Shown here piece by piece: positions 44,127 to 53,830 of a DNA stretch of 64,000 nucleotides. Location: NCBI GenBank assembly GCA_959606065.1, contig CAUHHV010000002.1:1-64000 (forward strand), given 5' to 3'. The notes under the pieces are model-generated. The model was not told where the DNA came from. It was given only the letters and a program-made list of their open reading frames with translations, and searched no databases. The stretch is from an uncultured Collinsella sp. GTDB taxonomy: Bacteria; Actinomycetota; Coriobacteriia; Coriobacteriales; Coriobacteriaceae. How positions within the stretch are numbered: position 1 is the stretch's first letter; each line of letters begins with the position of its first letter. Made by a program: the position numbers and the translations under genes.

Positions 44127-44993
44127 CTAGAGACCAGGTTCTCCAAGCAGGTTAACAATGTGATATGCGAGATAACTCTTCTCGGCATCGGTAACGACAA
44201 CGTTATAGGCAGACGACAAGTGGGCGGCTATGGCGTCCGCGCACGAGAACGCGCACGGATACTTAGTTTCATCGATTCGGAACAGCGCATCGTCATTGAT
44301 CTGCCCGGCCGCGGGGTCAAGCGCCCGCTGTGCGAAAAACTGCAGGTGGCGGACGAAACGCTCATAGGGCAACGAGGTGTCGTCGAGGGTCGCAGCGTAA
44401 CGATCGGAAACAATCGCGAGTACGTCGCGAACAAGCTGGACCGAGATGATGAGACGGTCGGAGCGTTGCGGCATGGTGGCGTTGACGATATGCAGCGTAA
44501 TAAAACCCTGCTCTTCTTCGCTCATCTGGATGCCCATATACTCCTTGACAATCTGCAGCGCACGGCCCGCAAGCGCATACTCCTTGCGATAGAACTGTTG
44601 GATCTCGAGCAGCAACGGATTCTCACAGGGGACGCCCTTGCGCTCGCGCTCCAAAGCAAGGCCGATATGGTCTGCGAGAGCAATGAGGATCTTGTCGTTG
44701 ATATCAACATTGAGCTCTCGACGGAGCATCTGAACAATGTCCTCGGCAATCACGAGGTTGACGGTGGGAATGGACTCCAAAAGATGTGCCAAGCGGTCAA
44801 TCGTACGCGAATCCTGAGAAGTGCCCTCCTGCAGCGCATAGGTCTTTTCGACCGATGTTTCATCGATAGCGTCGCCGGCATGACGGCCAAAGCAGAGGCC
44901 TCGACCGATGACAATGAGCTCGGAGCCATCGTCCGAAGTGACCATTGCGACGTTATTGTTAAAAACTCGCTTGATAACCACGGTACCCACCAC
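44127..44993 (-). CDS. BglG/LicT-family transcription antiterminator
   Basis: The 288-residue regulator has an N-terminal RNA-binding CAT domain (VIKRVFNNNVAMVTSDDG...GRGLCFGR) and two PTS regulation domains. PRD1 has ALADHIGLALERE and FITLHIVNA; PRD2 has RFVRHLQFFAQR and YLAYHIVNLL, with the phosphorylatable His in each. It binds an RNA hairpin in the operon leader when sugar is present and stops premature termination. The start is GTG-GTG at 44993, with only a weak site in the IIA stop region. It lies between the IIA and IICB genes, so it is inside the operon it controls. Confidence 0.93.
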   Translation of the reverse strand: MVGTVVIKRVFNNNVAMVTSDDGSELIVIGRGLCFGRHAGDAIDETSVEKTYALQEGTSQDSRTIDRLAHLLESIPTVNLVIAEDIVQMLRRELNVDINDKILIALADHIGLALERERKGVPCENPLLLEIQQFYRKEYALAGRALQIVKEYMGIQMSEEEQGFITLHIVNATMPQRSDRLIISVQLVRDVLAIVSDRYAATLDDTSLPYERFVRHLQFFAQRALDPAAGQINDDALFRIDETKYPCAFSCADAIAAHLSSAYNVVVTDAEKSYLAYHIVNLLGEPGL

Positions 44994-44999
44994 AAGAAT

Positions 45000-45512
45000 T
45001 TACTCGGAAAGCCAGACGACAGGCTCTTTAACAGCAACAGGGCCGGAAGCATGCTCACGAAGAGTCGAGTTCTCCGAGCGCTCGCACACGATAACGAAGA
45101 CCGTAGGATCGAAGCCGGCGGCGCGAACCACGTCGAAATCGACCTCGACGAGGGGCTGGCCCGCGTCGACATGGTCACCCTGGGCAACAAGCGCATGGAA
45201 GCCCTTGCCCTCAAGCTTAACAGTATCGATTCCGATATGCAGCATCACCTGAGCAGAGCTGTCGTCGGGCATGATGCCCAGCGCGTGCTCAGTCGGGAAC
45301 AGCGCCGCGATGGTACCGGAGACAGGAGCGCACACCGTTCCCTCTTGGGGAACCACGGCAACGCCATCGCCCACTGCACGGCTGCTAAAAGCGGGGTCCT
45401 TGGTATTTTCTAGATGAACAAGCTCGCCGGAAACAGGGGCGAGGATTTCGAACTCGGAAGCCGCAGTCGTCTGCTTATCCGAGCCACCCATCAGGCGAGA
45501 AAAGAAACCCAT
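45000..45512 (-). CDS. PTS IIA component, glucose family
   Basis: The 170-residue cytoplasmic phosphocarrier takes phosphate from HPr and passes it to the IIB domain of the permease. The two active-site His are His76 (TEHALG) and His92 (LHIGIDTVKLEG), with His92 the phosphoacceptor. AAGGG lies 11 bases before the ATG at 45512. First gene of the operon IIA-antiterminator-IICB-GH4. Confidence 0.93.
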   Translation of the reverse strand: MGFFSRLMGGSDKQTTAASEFEILAPVSGELVHLENTKDPAFSSRAVGDGVAVVPQEGTVCAPVSGTIAALFPTEHALGIMPDDSSAQVMLHIGIDTVKLEGKGFHALVAQGDHVDAGQPLVEVDFDVVRAAGFDPTVFVIVCERSENSTLREHASGPVAVKEPVVWLSE

Positions 45513-45537
45513 GGTGGCATGTCCCTTCATAAATATA

Positions 45538-45627
45538 GCCCAACCAAAATCAAGCGAATGCGTCCATAGAGACACATCCGTTCAAAGACTTTGGTTAGGC
45601 CCACGTCCGAGGGACTCGGTAACCTTC
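45538..45627 (-). promoter_or_regulatory. Leader switch of the PTS operon: RAT-like hairpin versus long competing hairpin
   Basis: On the minus strand GGTTA-CCGAG-TCC-CTCGG-ACGTGGGCC-TAACC (45593-45627) forms a two-step hairpin of the style of the RNA antiterminator bound by BglG proteins. The TAACC end can instead pair downstream, in the alternative helix 45538-45551 with 45587-45600 (12 of 14 pairs), which has an inner imperfect hairpin. The two folds exclude each other. The second is followed by ATATTTAT, a weak U-rich stretch, then the IIA ribosome site. The candidate -10 box TACAAT lies about 25 bp upstream of the first hairpin. Confidence 0.5.
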
Positions 45628-45727
45628 CGCATTTCTTTTTACGGGAGCTATTGTAGACAAGCCCAAAGCCAGAATAGTCATTATGACCGGTGAGCGGTAT
45701 TTTTTCTTCGATAAACGGTATTTAGGC

Positions 45728-45777
45728 AGCACTTGGGGACGTTCCTTTTCTGCCGGCACTCGGGGACACTCCTCACT
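45728..45777. repeat. GGGACGTTCC-family repeat, incomplete copy
   Basis: GCACTTGGGGACGTTCCTTT, then TCTGCCGGCACTCGGGGACA, matches one arm and the loop of the 40431 copy, but the second arm is replaced by CGGGGACACTCCT. Confidence 0.6.
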
Positions 45778-45779
45778 CT

Positions 45780-45842
45780 GGTGCATTGGGGACAGGTTTG
45801 TTTGCACCAGGTTGGTGCAGATTAACCTGGCCCCATTGCACC
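45780..45842. repeat. TGCACC-family palindrome, complete copy
   Basis: Outer arms GGTGCATTGGGGACAGGTT and AACCTGGCCCCATTGCACC are complementary at 17 of 19 positions; the centre GCACCA-GGT-TGGTGC is a perfect small palindrome. It ends 13 bp before the stop end of the EFR1 gene. Confidence 0.75.
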
Positions 45843-45855
45843 AATTTCGTATGCG

Positions 45856-46617
45856 CTAGACAAAGAGCTCGCATTCCTTCCGCACGACGCAAACCTTGCT
45901 CAGCATCTGGGAAACAGCGGATAGCTTGTTGGGATCAAGCTTACGAGCGCCTCGCGGGCATACGGCAATGCAGCGCATGCAGGAGATGCACGCCTCGCCA
46001 GCTGCTCGTTTGGGGTCACCCTTGTCGATAGCACAAACGGGGCACGCCGCGGCGCATGCACCGCAGGAAACGCAATCCTCTGTTGCCTCAGGTGCCATGC
46101 GGTGACCTCTGGCTTGTTTGTAAGGACGATTGCCGGGAATAGAGGGCTCGGATGTATCCTCAGCCAACAGCTTTTGCTGAATTTGCTGCGCAAACTCTGC
46201 GAGCTGCGCCGCATCCTGCGCATCCGGTCGCCCAGCAGCAAACTGTCGCGCAATGGAATGTTCTGCAATGGCTGCAACTGCCGCGATTACCCGGAATCCC
46301 GCATGCTTCGCAACGTCCTCCAGCTCTACGAGCGTGTCCTCAAACGCGCGGTTTCCGTAGACGCACACCAGAACGGCCCGCGCTCCGTTGCCGTGAACCA
46401 TGTTCAGTCGGTCGACCACCACGGCAGGGACTCTGCCGGCATACGCTGGCACGGAGATAACAGCCACGTCGTCCTTCGTCATCGAGACCTCGTGGAAATC
46501 CAACCCGCTATCGGTCAGATCGACGGTAACGGTATTCTTGTCCAGCGCTCCAGCCACAAGGCAAGACACCTTCTCCGTTCCACCCGTCGGACTAAACACA
46601 ATTTCAAATACGCTCAT
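45856..46617 (-). CDS. EFR1-type flavodoxin/ferredoxin fusion protein
   Basis: The 253-residue protein has a flavodoxin-like N-terminus (IVFSPTGGTEKVS, the FMN phosphate loop; VPAYAGRVPAVV) and a C-terminal two-cluster ferredoxin domain with CVSCGACAAACPVC and CISCMRCIAVCP. EFR1 family proteins are thought to carry electrons in anaerobes; partner unknown. GGGGGAGGG lies about eight bases before the ATG. It is monocistronic, with the TGCACC palindrome directly past its stop. Confidence 0.9.
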   Translation of the reverse strand: MSVFEIVFSPTGGTEKVSCLVAGALDKNTVTVDLTDSGLDFHEVSMTKDDVAVISVPAYAGRVPAVVVDRLNMVHGNGARAVLVCVYGNRAFEDTLVELEDVAKHAGFRVIAAVAAIAEHSIARQFAAGRPDAQDAAQLAEFAQQIQQKLLAEDTSEPSIPGNRPYKQARGHRMAPEATEDCVSCGACAAACPVCAIDKGDPKRAAGEACISCMRCIAVCPRGARKLDPNKLSAVSQMLSKVCVVRKECELFV

Positions 46618-46827
46618 CTAGACACCCTCCCCCTACGCTCAGCAACGCGTCAAGCCGTTTTCACATCCAGCCAGAGTATACGGCACGTGGGGTCCCCATT
46701 TTGGCGCACCAAGCACCCCAATGCACCAACCCTACGCTGCCTGCCTCTTCGTTTTGTATAAATTACGGTACAGATTGTATATATTTACGGGATGCTGCCG
46801 TGTTCTCCCAAGGTACCCCATCCTGGC

Positions 46828-47065
46828 CCGTGCAAAAAAACGGAGTATTCTGCAACGTGACCGCGCCAGCACCGCCGCGGGCGGGCAAAACTGTAGGGCG
46901 CTGCGTCATTTAGGGTTCCGACATAGCGAGAATGACGTACCTTTGCTTCGAAAAACGGCGAAATCTAACTCAAAACGCTCATAGGGAGTATCTGAAGGCC
47001 ACCGTTGGCAATACCGAATCGTATGCAGCCAGCTAGAGCTGCTGAATACTCCAAAAAATGCACGG
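46828..47065. mobile_element. 238-bp MITE-like element with terminal inverted repeats
   Basis: The left end CCGTGCA-(A7C)-GGAGTATTCTGCA and the right end, read in reverse, CCGTGCA-(T6)-GGAGTATTCAGCA match in two blocks of 7 and 13 bases (12 of 13). A third degenerate GGAGTATCTGA lies inside at 46985. No ORF is present between the ends. A 7-bp ACCCCAT occurs near each outer flank (46815 and 47069), but not at the exact ends, so it is not a secure target duplication. It may be a non-autonomous mobile element or a large foldback repeat. Confidence 0.5.
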
Positions 47066-47169
47066 CGCACCCCATGGGACCCATTGCCGCATGGCAGGAA
47101 ACAGGCCCACGGCATCCTCTAGATGCATTCCCGAGGAAATCACATTTGAACTAGCGATCGGATACGGCA

Positions 47170-47207
47170 AACAAAAAGGGCCCCGAGCGTAGTTGCTCAG
47201 GGCCCTT
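47170..47207 (-). terminator. Terminator of the DEAD-box helicase gene
   Basis: AAGGGCCCCGAGC and GCTCAGGGCCCTT form a 13-bp stem with one mismatch, followed on the minus strand by TTTGTTTG. It is 33 bp past the helicase stop. Confidence 0.8.
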
Positions 47208-47239
47208 GGTTCACCTCGCTCTAGTGGGCGATGCGTATG

Positions 47240-49489
<2,250 letters not shown>

Positions 49490-49762
49490 ATGTTGTTGTT
49501 CCTTATCTGCACGCGCAATGAGCACGGCATGCGGCCGCGCGGGCGTGCTTGGTAGTGCGCTAATACATACAAAAACAGGTGCGCACAGAGAGGACGTTGC
49601 TCAGCACGCTGGCGATCGCTTTGGCAGCCCTATCACGCGCCGTCCAGACGCAGCAGCTCTAAGCGATGGAGCAGATTCGCCGCGGGTTAGTATACCCGTG
49701 CTTCGCATGCCCCCACGTAAACCACAGATGACGAGGCGGACGGGGCGGACCTGGGCCAATTG

Positions 49763-49817
49763 TCTCAATCTGTAACAGATACTCAGCAAAAACCGGTCCA
49801 GCTGTTATAGATCGAGA
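49763..49817 (-). repeat. 55-bp palindromic repeat, copy A1 (inverted orientation)
   Basis: Arms TCTCAATCTGTAACA and TGTTATAGATCGAGA flank a 25-base loop whose reverse complement contains GACCGGTTTTT, like the loops of copies B1 and B4. So it is the same element in the opposite orientation. It lies between the helicase and copA genes. Confidence 0.8.
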
Positions 49818-49842
49818 CAAACTCAAACCTCGCAAAACAAAA

Positions 49843-49897
49843 TCTCGATCTATAACAATTAGAGGTCATTTTCCCTGCTAGATGTTACAGATTGAGA
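49843..49897 (+). repeat. 55-bp palindromic repeat, copy A2
   Basis: Arms TCTCGATCTATAACA and TGTTACAGATTGAGA (13 of 15 complementary) flank a 25-base loop ending GCTAGA. It starts 25 bases after A1 ends. Confidence 0.8.
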
Positions 49898-49974
49898 TGT
49901 TTGACAGGGACTGACAACGATTGAGCAGCCACCCTCATCTGTATCGAAATGTCATACATTTCTTTCTGCACTGG

Positions 49975-49991
49975 ACACCCCCAGGGGGTAT
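49975..49991. promoter_or_regulatory. CsoR-type copper operator upstream of copA
   Basis: ACACCCCCAGGGGGTAT is a near-palindrome with a C5-A-G5 core, close to the ATACCCC-N-GGGGTAT operator of CsoR repressors. A TACAGT at about 49998 could be the -10 box, so the site lies in the promoter spacer, where the repressor would block transcription. The csoR gene ends the same cluster. Confidence 0.75.
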
Positions 49992-50049
49992 GGGTGTACA
50001 GTATCAGCAGGTTAACAATTCCAACACCGAACCACGGAAAGGAGAAGCC

Positions 50050-52392
50050 ATGACTCAAGATAAGTTCGACGTGGGCGGCATGACATGCGCCGCCTGCCAG
50101 GCGCACGTGGACCGCGCCGTAAGCAAACTCGACGGCGTCCAAAGCGTCGCGGTCAACCTACTCGCTGGTTCCATGATGGTCGACTATGACCCCGCGCAGG
50201 TCTCCCCCGAGGATATCTGCACCGCCGTCGACCGCGCGGGCTACTCGGCCTCGCCCGTCGATGCGGGCACCGGCGCCGCTGGCTCAAACGGCAGCGTGCA
50301 AGCCAGGTCCGGCGCCGCCCATATGGAGTCGCCGACCAAAAAGCTGAAGGCCGCCGCCTCTGCCATGCGCACCCGCCTCATCGTCTCGATTGCCTTCCTC
50401 ATTCCGCTGTTCTACATAGGCATGGGGCACATGCTTGGCTGGCCGCTGCCCGGCATTTTCACCGACCATACCCACAGCATGACGCTCGCCCTCACCGAGC
50501 TCGTCCTGCTTATCCCCATCGTCTATGTCAACGACGCGTACTTTATCAACGGGTTTAAATCGCTCGCGCACGGCGCGCCCACCATGGACGCCCTTATTGC
50601 CGTGGGCGCCACCGCTTCCGTCGCCTGGTCGTTCTATGCCATGTTTATCATGGCCGACCAGCTGGCCGCCGGGCAAATCCACGAGGCCATGATGACGAGC
50701 ATGGGCAACCTGTATTTTGAGAGTGCGGGCACGATCCTGTCGCTCGTCACCGTGGGCAAATACCTCGAGACACGCAGCAAATCCAAGACCGGCGGCGCCA
50801 TCGAGGCGCTCATCGACCTGGCGCCCAAGAGCGCGACCGTCGTGGCAGAGGACGGCACCGAGACCACCGTCGACGTCGACAGCATCCTTCCCGGCCAGGT
50901 CCTGCGCGTACGCCCCGGAGAGTCCATCCCCGTCGATGGCGTGGTGCTCGAGGGCAGCTCGGCCGTGGACGAGAGTGCGCTCACCGGCGAGTCCATCCCC
51001 GTGGAAAAGACCGCCGGTGCCACCGTCAACGCGGCCACGGTCAACCGCACGGGCTCGTTTACCTTCCGCGCCACGCGTGTGGGCGCCGACACGTCGCTCG
51101 CCAAGATTATCCAGCTCGTCGAGGACGCCAACACCACCAAGGCGCCCATCGCCCGCATGGCCGACAAAGTCGCCGGCGTGTTCGTGCCCGTGGTGTTTGT
51201 AATCTCTGCCGTAACTTTTGTGGCGTGGATGGTGCTGACCGGAAGCATCAACGAGGCGCTCACTTCCGCTGTCGCCGTGCTGGTGATCAGTTGTCCGTGC
51301 GCGCTCGGCCTGGCCACGCCCGTCGCCATTATGGTGGGCACCGGCAAGGGCGCCGAGATGGGCATTCTGTTTAAGAGCGCTGAGGCGCTGGAGAACCTGC
51401 GCAGCGTGGGCACCGTGGTGCTCGATAAGACGGGCACGGTCACCCGCGGCAAGCCGGCCGTGACCGACATTGTGGTTGTCGCGCGCGCCGACGGCTCGCC
51501 CGCTATGAGTGAAAAGGCGTTACTGAAGCTCGCTGCCGCGCTGGAGCGCTCGAGCGAGCACCCGCTGGCCGAGGCGATCATGGCCGAGTGCGAGTCGCGC
51601 GGAATCGTGGCGCGCACGGTCGAGGACTTTGCCGCCGTGCCTGGACGAGGCGTTACGGCGCGCGAGGGACAAAACGTCATCGCTGCCGGCAACGTGCGCC
51701 TGATGGTCGAGCTGGGCGCGAAGGTGCCCGCCGGCCTTGCCGAGCAATTTGCCGCCGAGGGCAAGACGCCGCTGTTCTTTGCCAAGAACGGCGAGCTTGT
51801 CGGCACCATCGCCGTGGCTGATGAGGTCAAGGAGACGAGCGCCGAGGCCATCGCCGCGCTCCGCAAGCTCGGCGTCGATGTGCGCATGCTCACTGGCGAC
51901 AACCGCGTGACGGCCGAGGCCATCGCCCGCCGCGTGGGACTGAGCAGCGAGCAGGTCATCGCCGACGTCCTCCCCGCCGACAAGGAACGCCACGTGCGCG
52001 AACTGCAGGATGCGGGCGGCAAGGTCGCCATGGTGGGCGACGGCATCAACGACTCCCCCGCCCTGGCGCGCGCCGACGTGGGCCTTGCTATCGGCACCGG
52101 CGCCGACATCGCCAAGGAGGGCGCCGACGTGGTACTCATGCGCAGCGACCTCATGGACGTCGCCCGAGCCATCGAGCTTTCACGCGCCACGATCCGCAAC
52201 ATCAAGCAGGACCTGTTCTGGGCACTGTTCTACAACGGCATCGGCATTCCGCTGGCGGCGGGCGTGTTCTTCCCGCTCACCGGATGGCAGCTCTCGCCGA
52301 TGTTTGGCGCCGCGGCCATGAGCCTGTCGAGCGTGTGCGTCGTAAGCAATGCTCTGCGCCTGCGAACCTTTAAGCCTAAAGTGGCAAAATAG
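50050..52392 (+). CDS. copA: Copper-exporting P1B-type ATPase
   Basis: The 780-residue pump exports Cu(I) from the cytoplasm at the cost of ATP. One N-terminal heavy-metal domain has GMTCAAC (residues 10-16). The transport site CPC lies in SCPCALGLA (415-417), the phosphorylation motif is DKTGT (459-463), the HP locus is SSEHPLAEA, and the hinge is GDGINDSPALA (from about 663). The C-terminal MSLSSVCVVSNALRLR fits Cu(I)-type ATPases. GGAAAGGAG lies six to ten bases before the ATG. First gene of copA-copZ-csoR. Confidence 0.96.
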   Translation: MTQDKFDVGGMTCAACQAHVDRAVSKLDGVQSVAVNLLAGSMMVDYDPAQVSPEDICTAVDRAGYSASPVDAGTGAAGSNGSVQARSGAAHMESPTKKLKAAASAMRTRLIVSIAFLIPLFYIGMGHMLGWPLPGIFTDHTHSMTLALTELVLLIPIVYVNDAYFINGFKSLAHGAPTMDALIAVGATASVAWSFYAMFIMADQLAAGQIHEAMMTSMGNLYFESAGTILSLVTVGKYLETRSKSKTGGAIEALIDLAPKSATVVAEDGTETTVDVDSILPGQVLRVRPGESIPVDGVVLEGSSAVDESALTGESIPVEKTAGATVNAATVNRTGSFTFRATRVGADTSLAKIIQLVEDANTTKAPIARMADKVAGVFVPVVFVISAVTFVAWMVLTGSINEALTSAVAVLVISCPCALGLATPVAIMVGTGKGAEMGILFKSAEALENLRSVGTVVLDKTGTVTRGKPAVTDIVVVARADGSPAMSEKALLKLAAALERSSEHPLAEAIMAECESRGIVARTVEDFAAVPGRGVTAREGQNVIAAGNVRLMVELGAKVPAGLAEQFAAEGKTPLFFAKNGELVGTIAVADEVKETSAEAIAALRKLGVDVRMLTGDNRVTAEAIARRVGLSSEQVIADVLPADKERHVRELQDAGGKVAMVGDGINDSPALARADVGLAIGTGADIAKEGADVVLMRSDLMDVARAIELSRATIRNIKQDLFWALFYNGIGIPLAAGVFFPLTGWQLSPMFGAAAMSLSSVCVVSNALRLRTFKPKVAK

Positions 52393-52438
52393 GCTCACTA
52401 TTACGTCCATTTAGAACGGGTTTTCCAGGTGCCAGAGA

Positions 52439-52496
52439 TTGACCTGAAAGAGGAGCGACGCGTACTTTGGTACGCGAGCGACGGCTTGAAGGTCAA
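52439..52496 (+). other. Structured spacer between copA and copZ
   Basis: TTGACCT and AGGTCAA form a 7-bp outer helix, and CGCGTAC-TTTG-GTACGCG a 7-bp inner hairpin, with symmetrical 13-base internal strands. An ORF reads in frame through it into copZ but has no ribosome site of its own. It could tune copZ expression relative to copA by stopping decay from the 5' side. Confidence 0.5.
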
Positions 52497-52539
52497 GGTC
52501 GGGTGTCTGGGAAAGCCGACACAACAGAGAGGAATACCG

Positions 52540-52761
52540 ATGCGATACACAATCAAGACTTCCGGCCTCATGTGCGGCCACTGCGACGCCACCGTCGAGA
52601 CGGCGTTGCTCAACGTTGCCGGCGTGACCGACGCCGATGCCGATCACGAGACTCAGACCGTCCAGGTGGAGTGCGCCGACACCGTGACCGCCGAGCAGCT
52701 CGCCGCCGCTGTCGAGGCCGCGGGTGAGAAGTTCCACGCCCTTTCGGTGACCGCCGCGTAA
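52540..52761 (+). CDS. copZ: Copper chaperone (heavy-metal-associated domain)
   Basis: The 73-residue single-domain protein has the metal motif GLMCGHC at residues 9-15 and a full ferredoxin-like HMA fold. It would carry Cu(I) to CopA or CsoR. AGAGGA lies seven bases before the ATG at 52540; the longer reading frame starting at 52429 passes through the structured spacer and has no ribosome site. Second gene of the copper cluster. Confidence 0.9.
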   Translation: MRYTIKTSGLMCGHCDATVETALLNVAGVTDADADHETQTVQVECADTVTAEQLAAAVEAAGEKFHALSVTAA

Positions 52762-52804
52762 CGACCCGCAGGTACCCCCCCCCGACCAGAAACGAGGACC
52801 CGCC

Positions 52805-53077
52805 ATGATGGCAGACCACAAATCGGTAACCCGCATGCTCAAGACGGCACGCGGCCAGATCGACGGCATCTTGCGGATGGTCGATGAGGACCGTTACTGC
52901 GTCGATATTTCCACGCAGCTCATGGCAACGCAGGCGCTCATTGCGCGCATCAACGCCGACGTGCTCAAGGCGCATATCGAGGGCTGCGTGACTTCGGCAA
53001 TCGAATCGGGCGACGAAGACCTCAAGGCCGCCAAGCTCGCCGAGATCGAACGCGTCGTCGACAAGCTCTCCAAGTAA
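52805..53077 (+). CDS. csoR: CsoR-family copper-sensing repressor
   Basis: The 90-residue four-helix repressor has the Cys-His-Cys copper site: DRYCVD (Cys), then KAHIEGC (His and Cys four residues apart), which is the Cu(I)-type arrangement in CsoR. It would bind the C5-A-G5 operator before copA and release it on copper binding. GAGGA lies seven bases before the first of two adjacent ATGs. A run of nine C precedes it at 52775-52783. Confidence 0.93.
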   Translation: MMADHKSVTRMLKTARGQIDGILRMVDEDRYCVDISTQLMATQALIARINADVLKAHIEGCVTSAIESGDEDLKAAKLAEIERVVDKLSK

Positions 53078-53087
53078 TTGGGGCATT

Positions 53088-53172
53088 GGGGACGGACTGC
53101 TTTGCACCTTCTTGGTGCATCGGGGACAGGTATGTTTGCACCACCTTGGTACAGATTGACCTGTCCCCCTTG
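53088..53172. repeat. TGCACC-family repeats after csoR (one partial, one complete)
   Basis: A partial copy (GCATTGGGGACGG ... TTCTTGGTGCA) is followed by a complete one in which GGGGACAGGT (53122-53131) and ACCTGTCCCC (53159-53168) pair perfectly, with a TTGCACCACCTTGG centre. Confidence 0.7.
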
Positions 53173-53223
53173 CTCTAAATCGGGTATAAAGGCGTGCAGC
53201 ATATCGAACGAAAGGCAATTTGC

Positions 53224-53697
53224 ATGAATGACTTTATGAAGGGCCGCAATGGCGCCGATGAGCTCACCATCGTTATGGGCTTTGTCGGCATCGTCATCGC
53301 GATGATCGGATCGATAGCCCATATCCAGTGGCTCAGCTGGATTGCCATCGCCGTAATCGTGATTGGCGTGCTGCGCGGCCTGTCCAAAAACATCGACGCA
53401 CGTCGCAAGGAAAACGCGGCCTTTGTCGCCGCGACCGCTAACGTCCCCGGCCTGGGCAAGTTCGTAGCGAGCTTGGGTAGCGGCGCCGCGGCTGCCAACG
53501 CCTCGCGCACGGCCGGTACCAGCAAGGAAGACTTTGAGCGTGCCAAGCGCACGGCCAAGAAGATGTGGAAGGGTCGCAAGACCACAGCATACCTCAAGTG
53601 CCCCAACTGCGGCCAGATGCTCTCCGTCCCCAAGGGCAAAGGCAAGATCCGCGTCACCTGCCCCAAGTGCCACGCCAAGATGGAAACCCGCTCCTAA
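53224..53697 (+). CDS. Membrane protein with C-terminal zinc ribbon
   Basis: The 157-residue protein has two adjacent hydrophobic helices (about residues 15-60), a basic Ala-rich middle, and a C-terminal zinc ribbon with CPNC and CPKC pairs 17 residues apart. GAAAGGC lies nine bases before the ATG at 53224. No family name can be given beyond zinc-ribbon. It is preceded by palindromic repeats and followed by a hairpin (GGGACAAA with TTTGTCCC at 53709-53737) and a strong terminator. Confidence 0.8.
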   Translation: MNDFMKGRNGADELTIVMGFVGIVIAMIGSIAHIQWLSWIAIAVIVIGVLRGLSKNIDARRKENAAFVAATANVPGLGKFVASLGSGAAAANASRTAGTSKEDFERAKRTAKKMWKGRKTTAYLKCPNCGQMLSVPKGKGKIRVTCPKCHAKMETRS

Positions 53698-53760
53698 CGC
53701 CCGCACGCGGGACAAATTAATCAGGTTTGTTTGTCCCAAATCTTAAGTATTTGTTCGATA

Positions 53761-53798
53761 AAAAAGCCGAGGCCTCGTGTTGAGACCTCAGCTTTTTG
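53761..53798. terminator. Bidirectional terminator between the zinc-ribbon and amidohydrolase genes
   Basis: AAAGCCGAGGCCTC and GAGACCTCAGCTTT form a 14-bp stem with two mismatches, with T-runs on both strands (CTTTTT on plus, CTTTTTT on minus). It serves the two converging genes. Confidence 0.85.
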
Positions 53799-53830
53799 CA
53801 TGCGGCAACGGAGCTGCCCCTTTGTCACAT

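Noticed and set aside
46815..47075. ACCCCAT target-site duplication around the 238-bp element
   Set aside because: The two copies lie 6 and 4 bases away from the element ends rather than flush with them, so it may be chance.
50634..52205. 523-codon Ser/Thr-rich frame antisense to copA
   Set aside because: copA motifs are complete on the plus strand; this frame is a shadow.
52429..52539. N-terminal extension of CopZ
   Set aside because: The extension passes through the structured spacer, has no ribosome site, and CopZ homologues start at the HMA fold.
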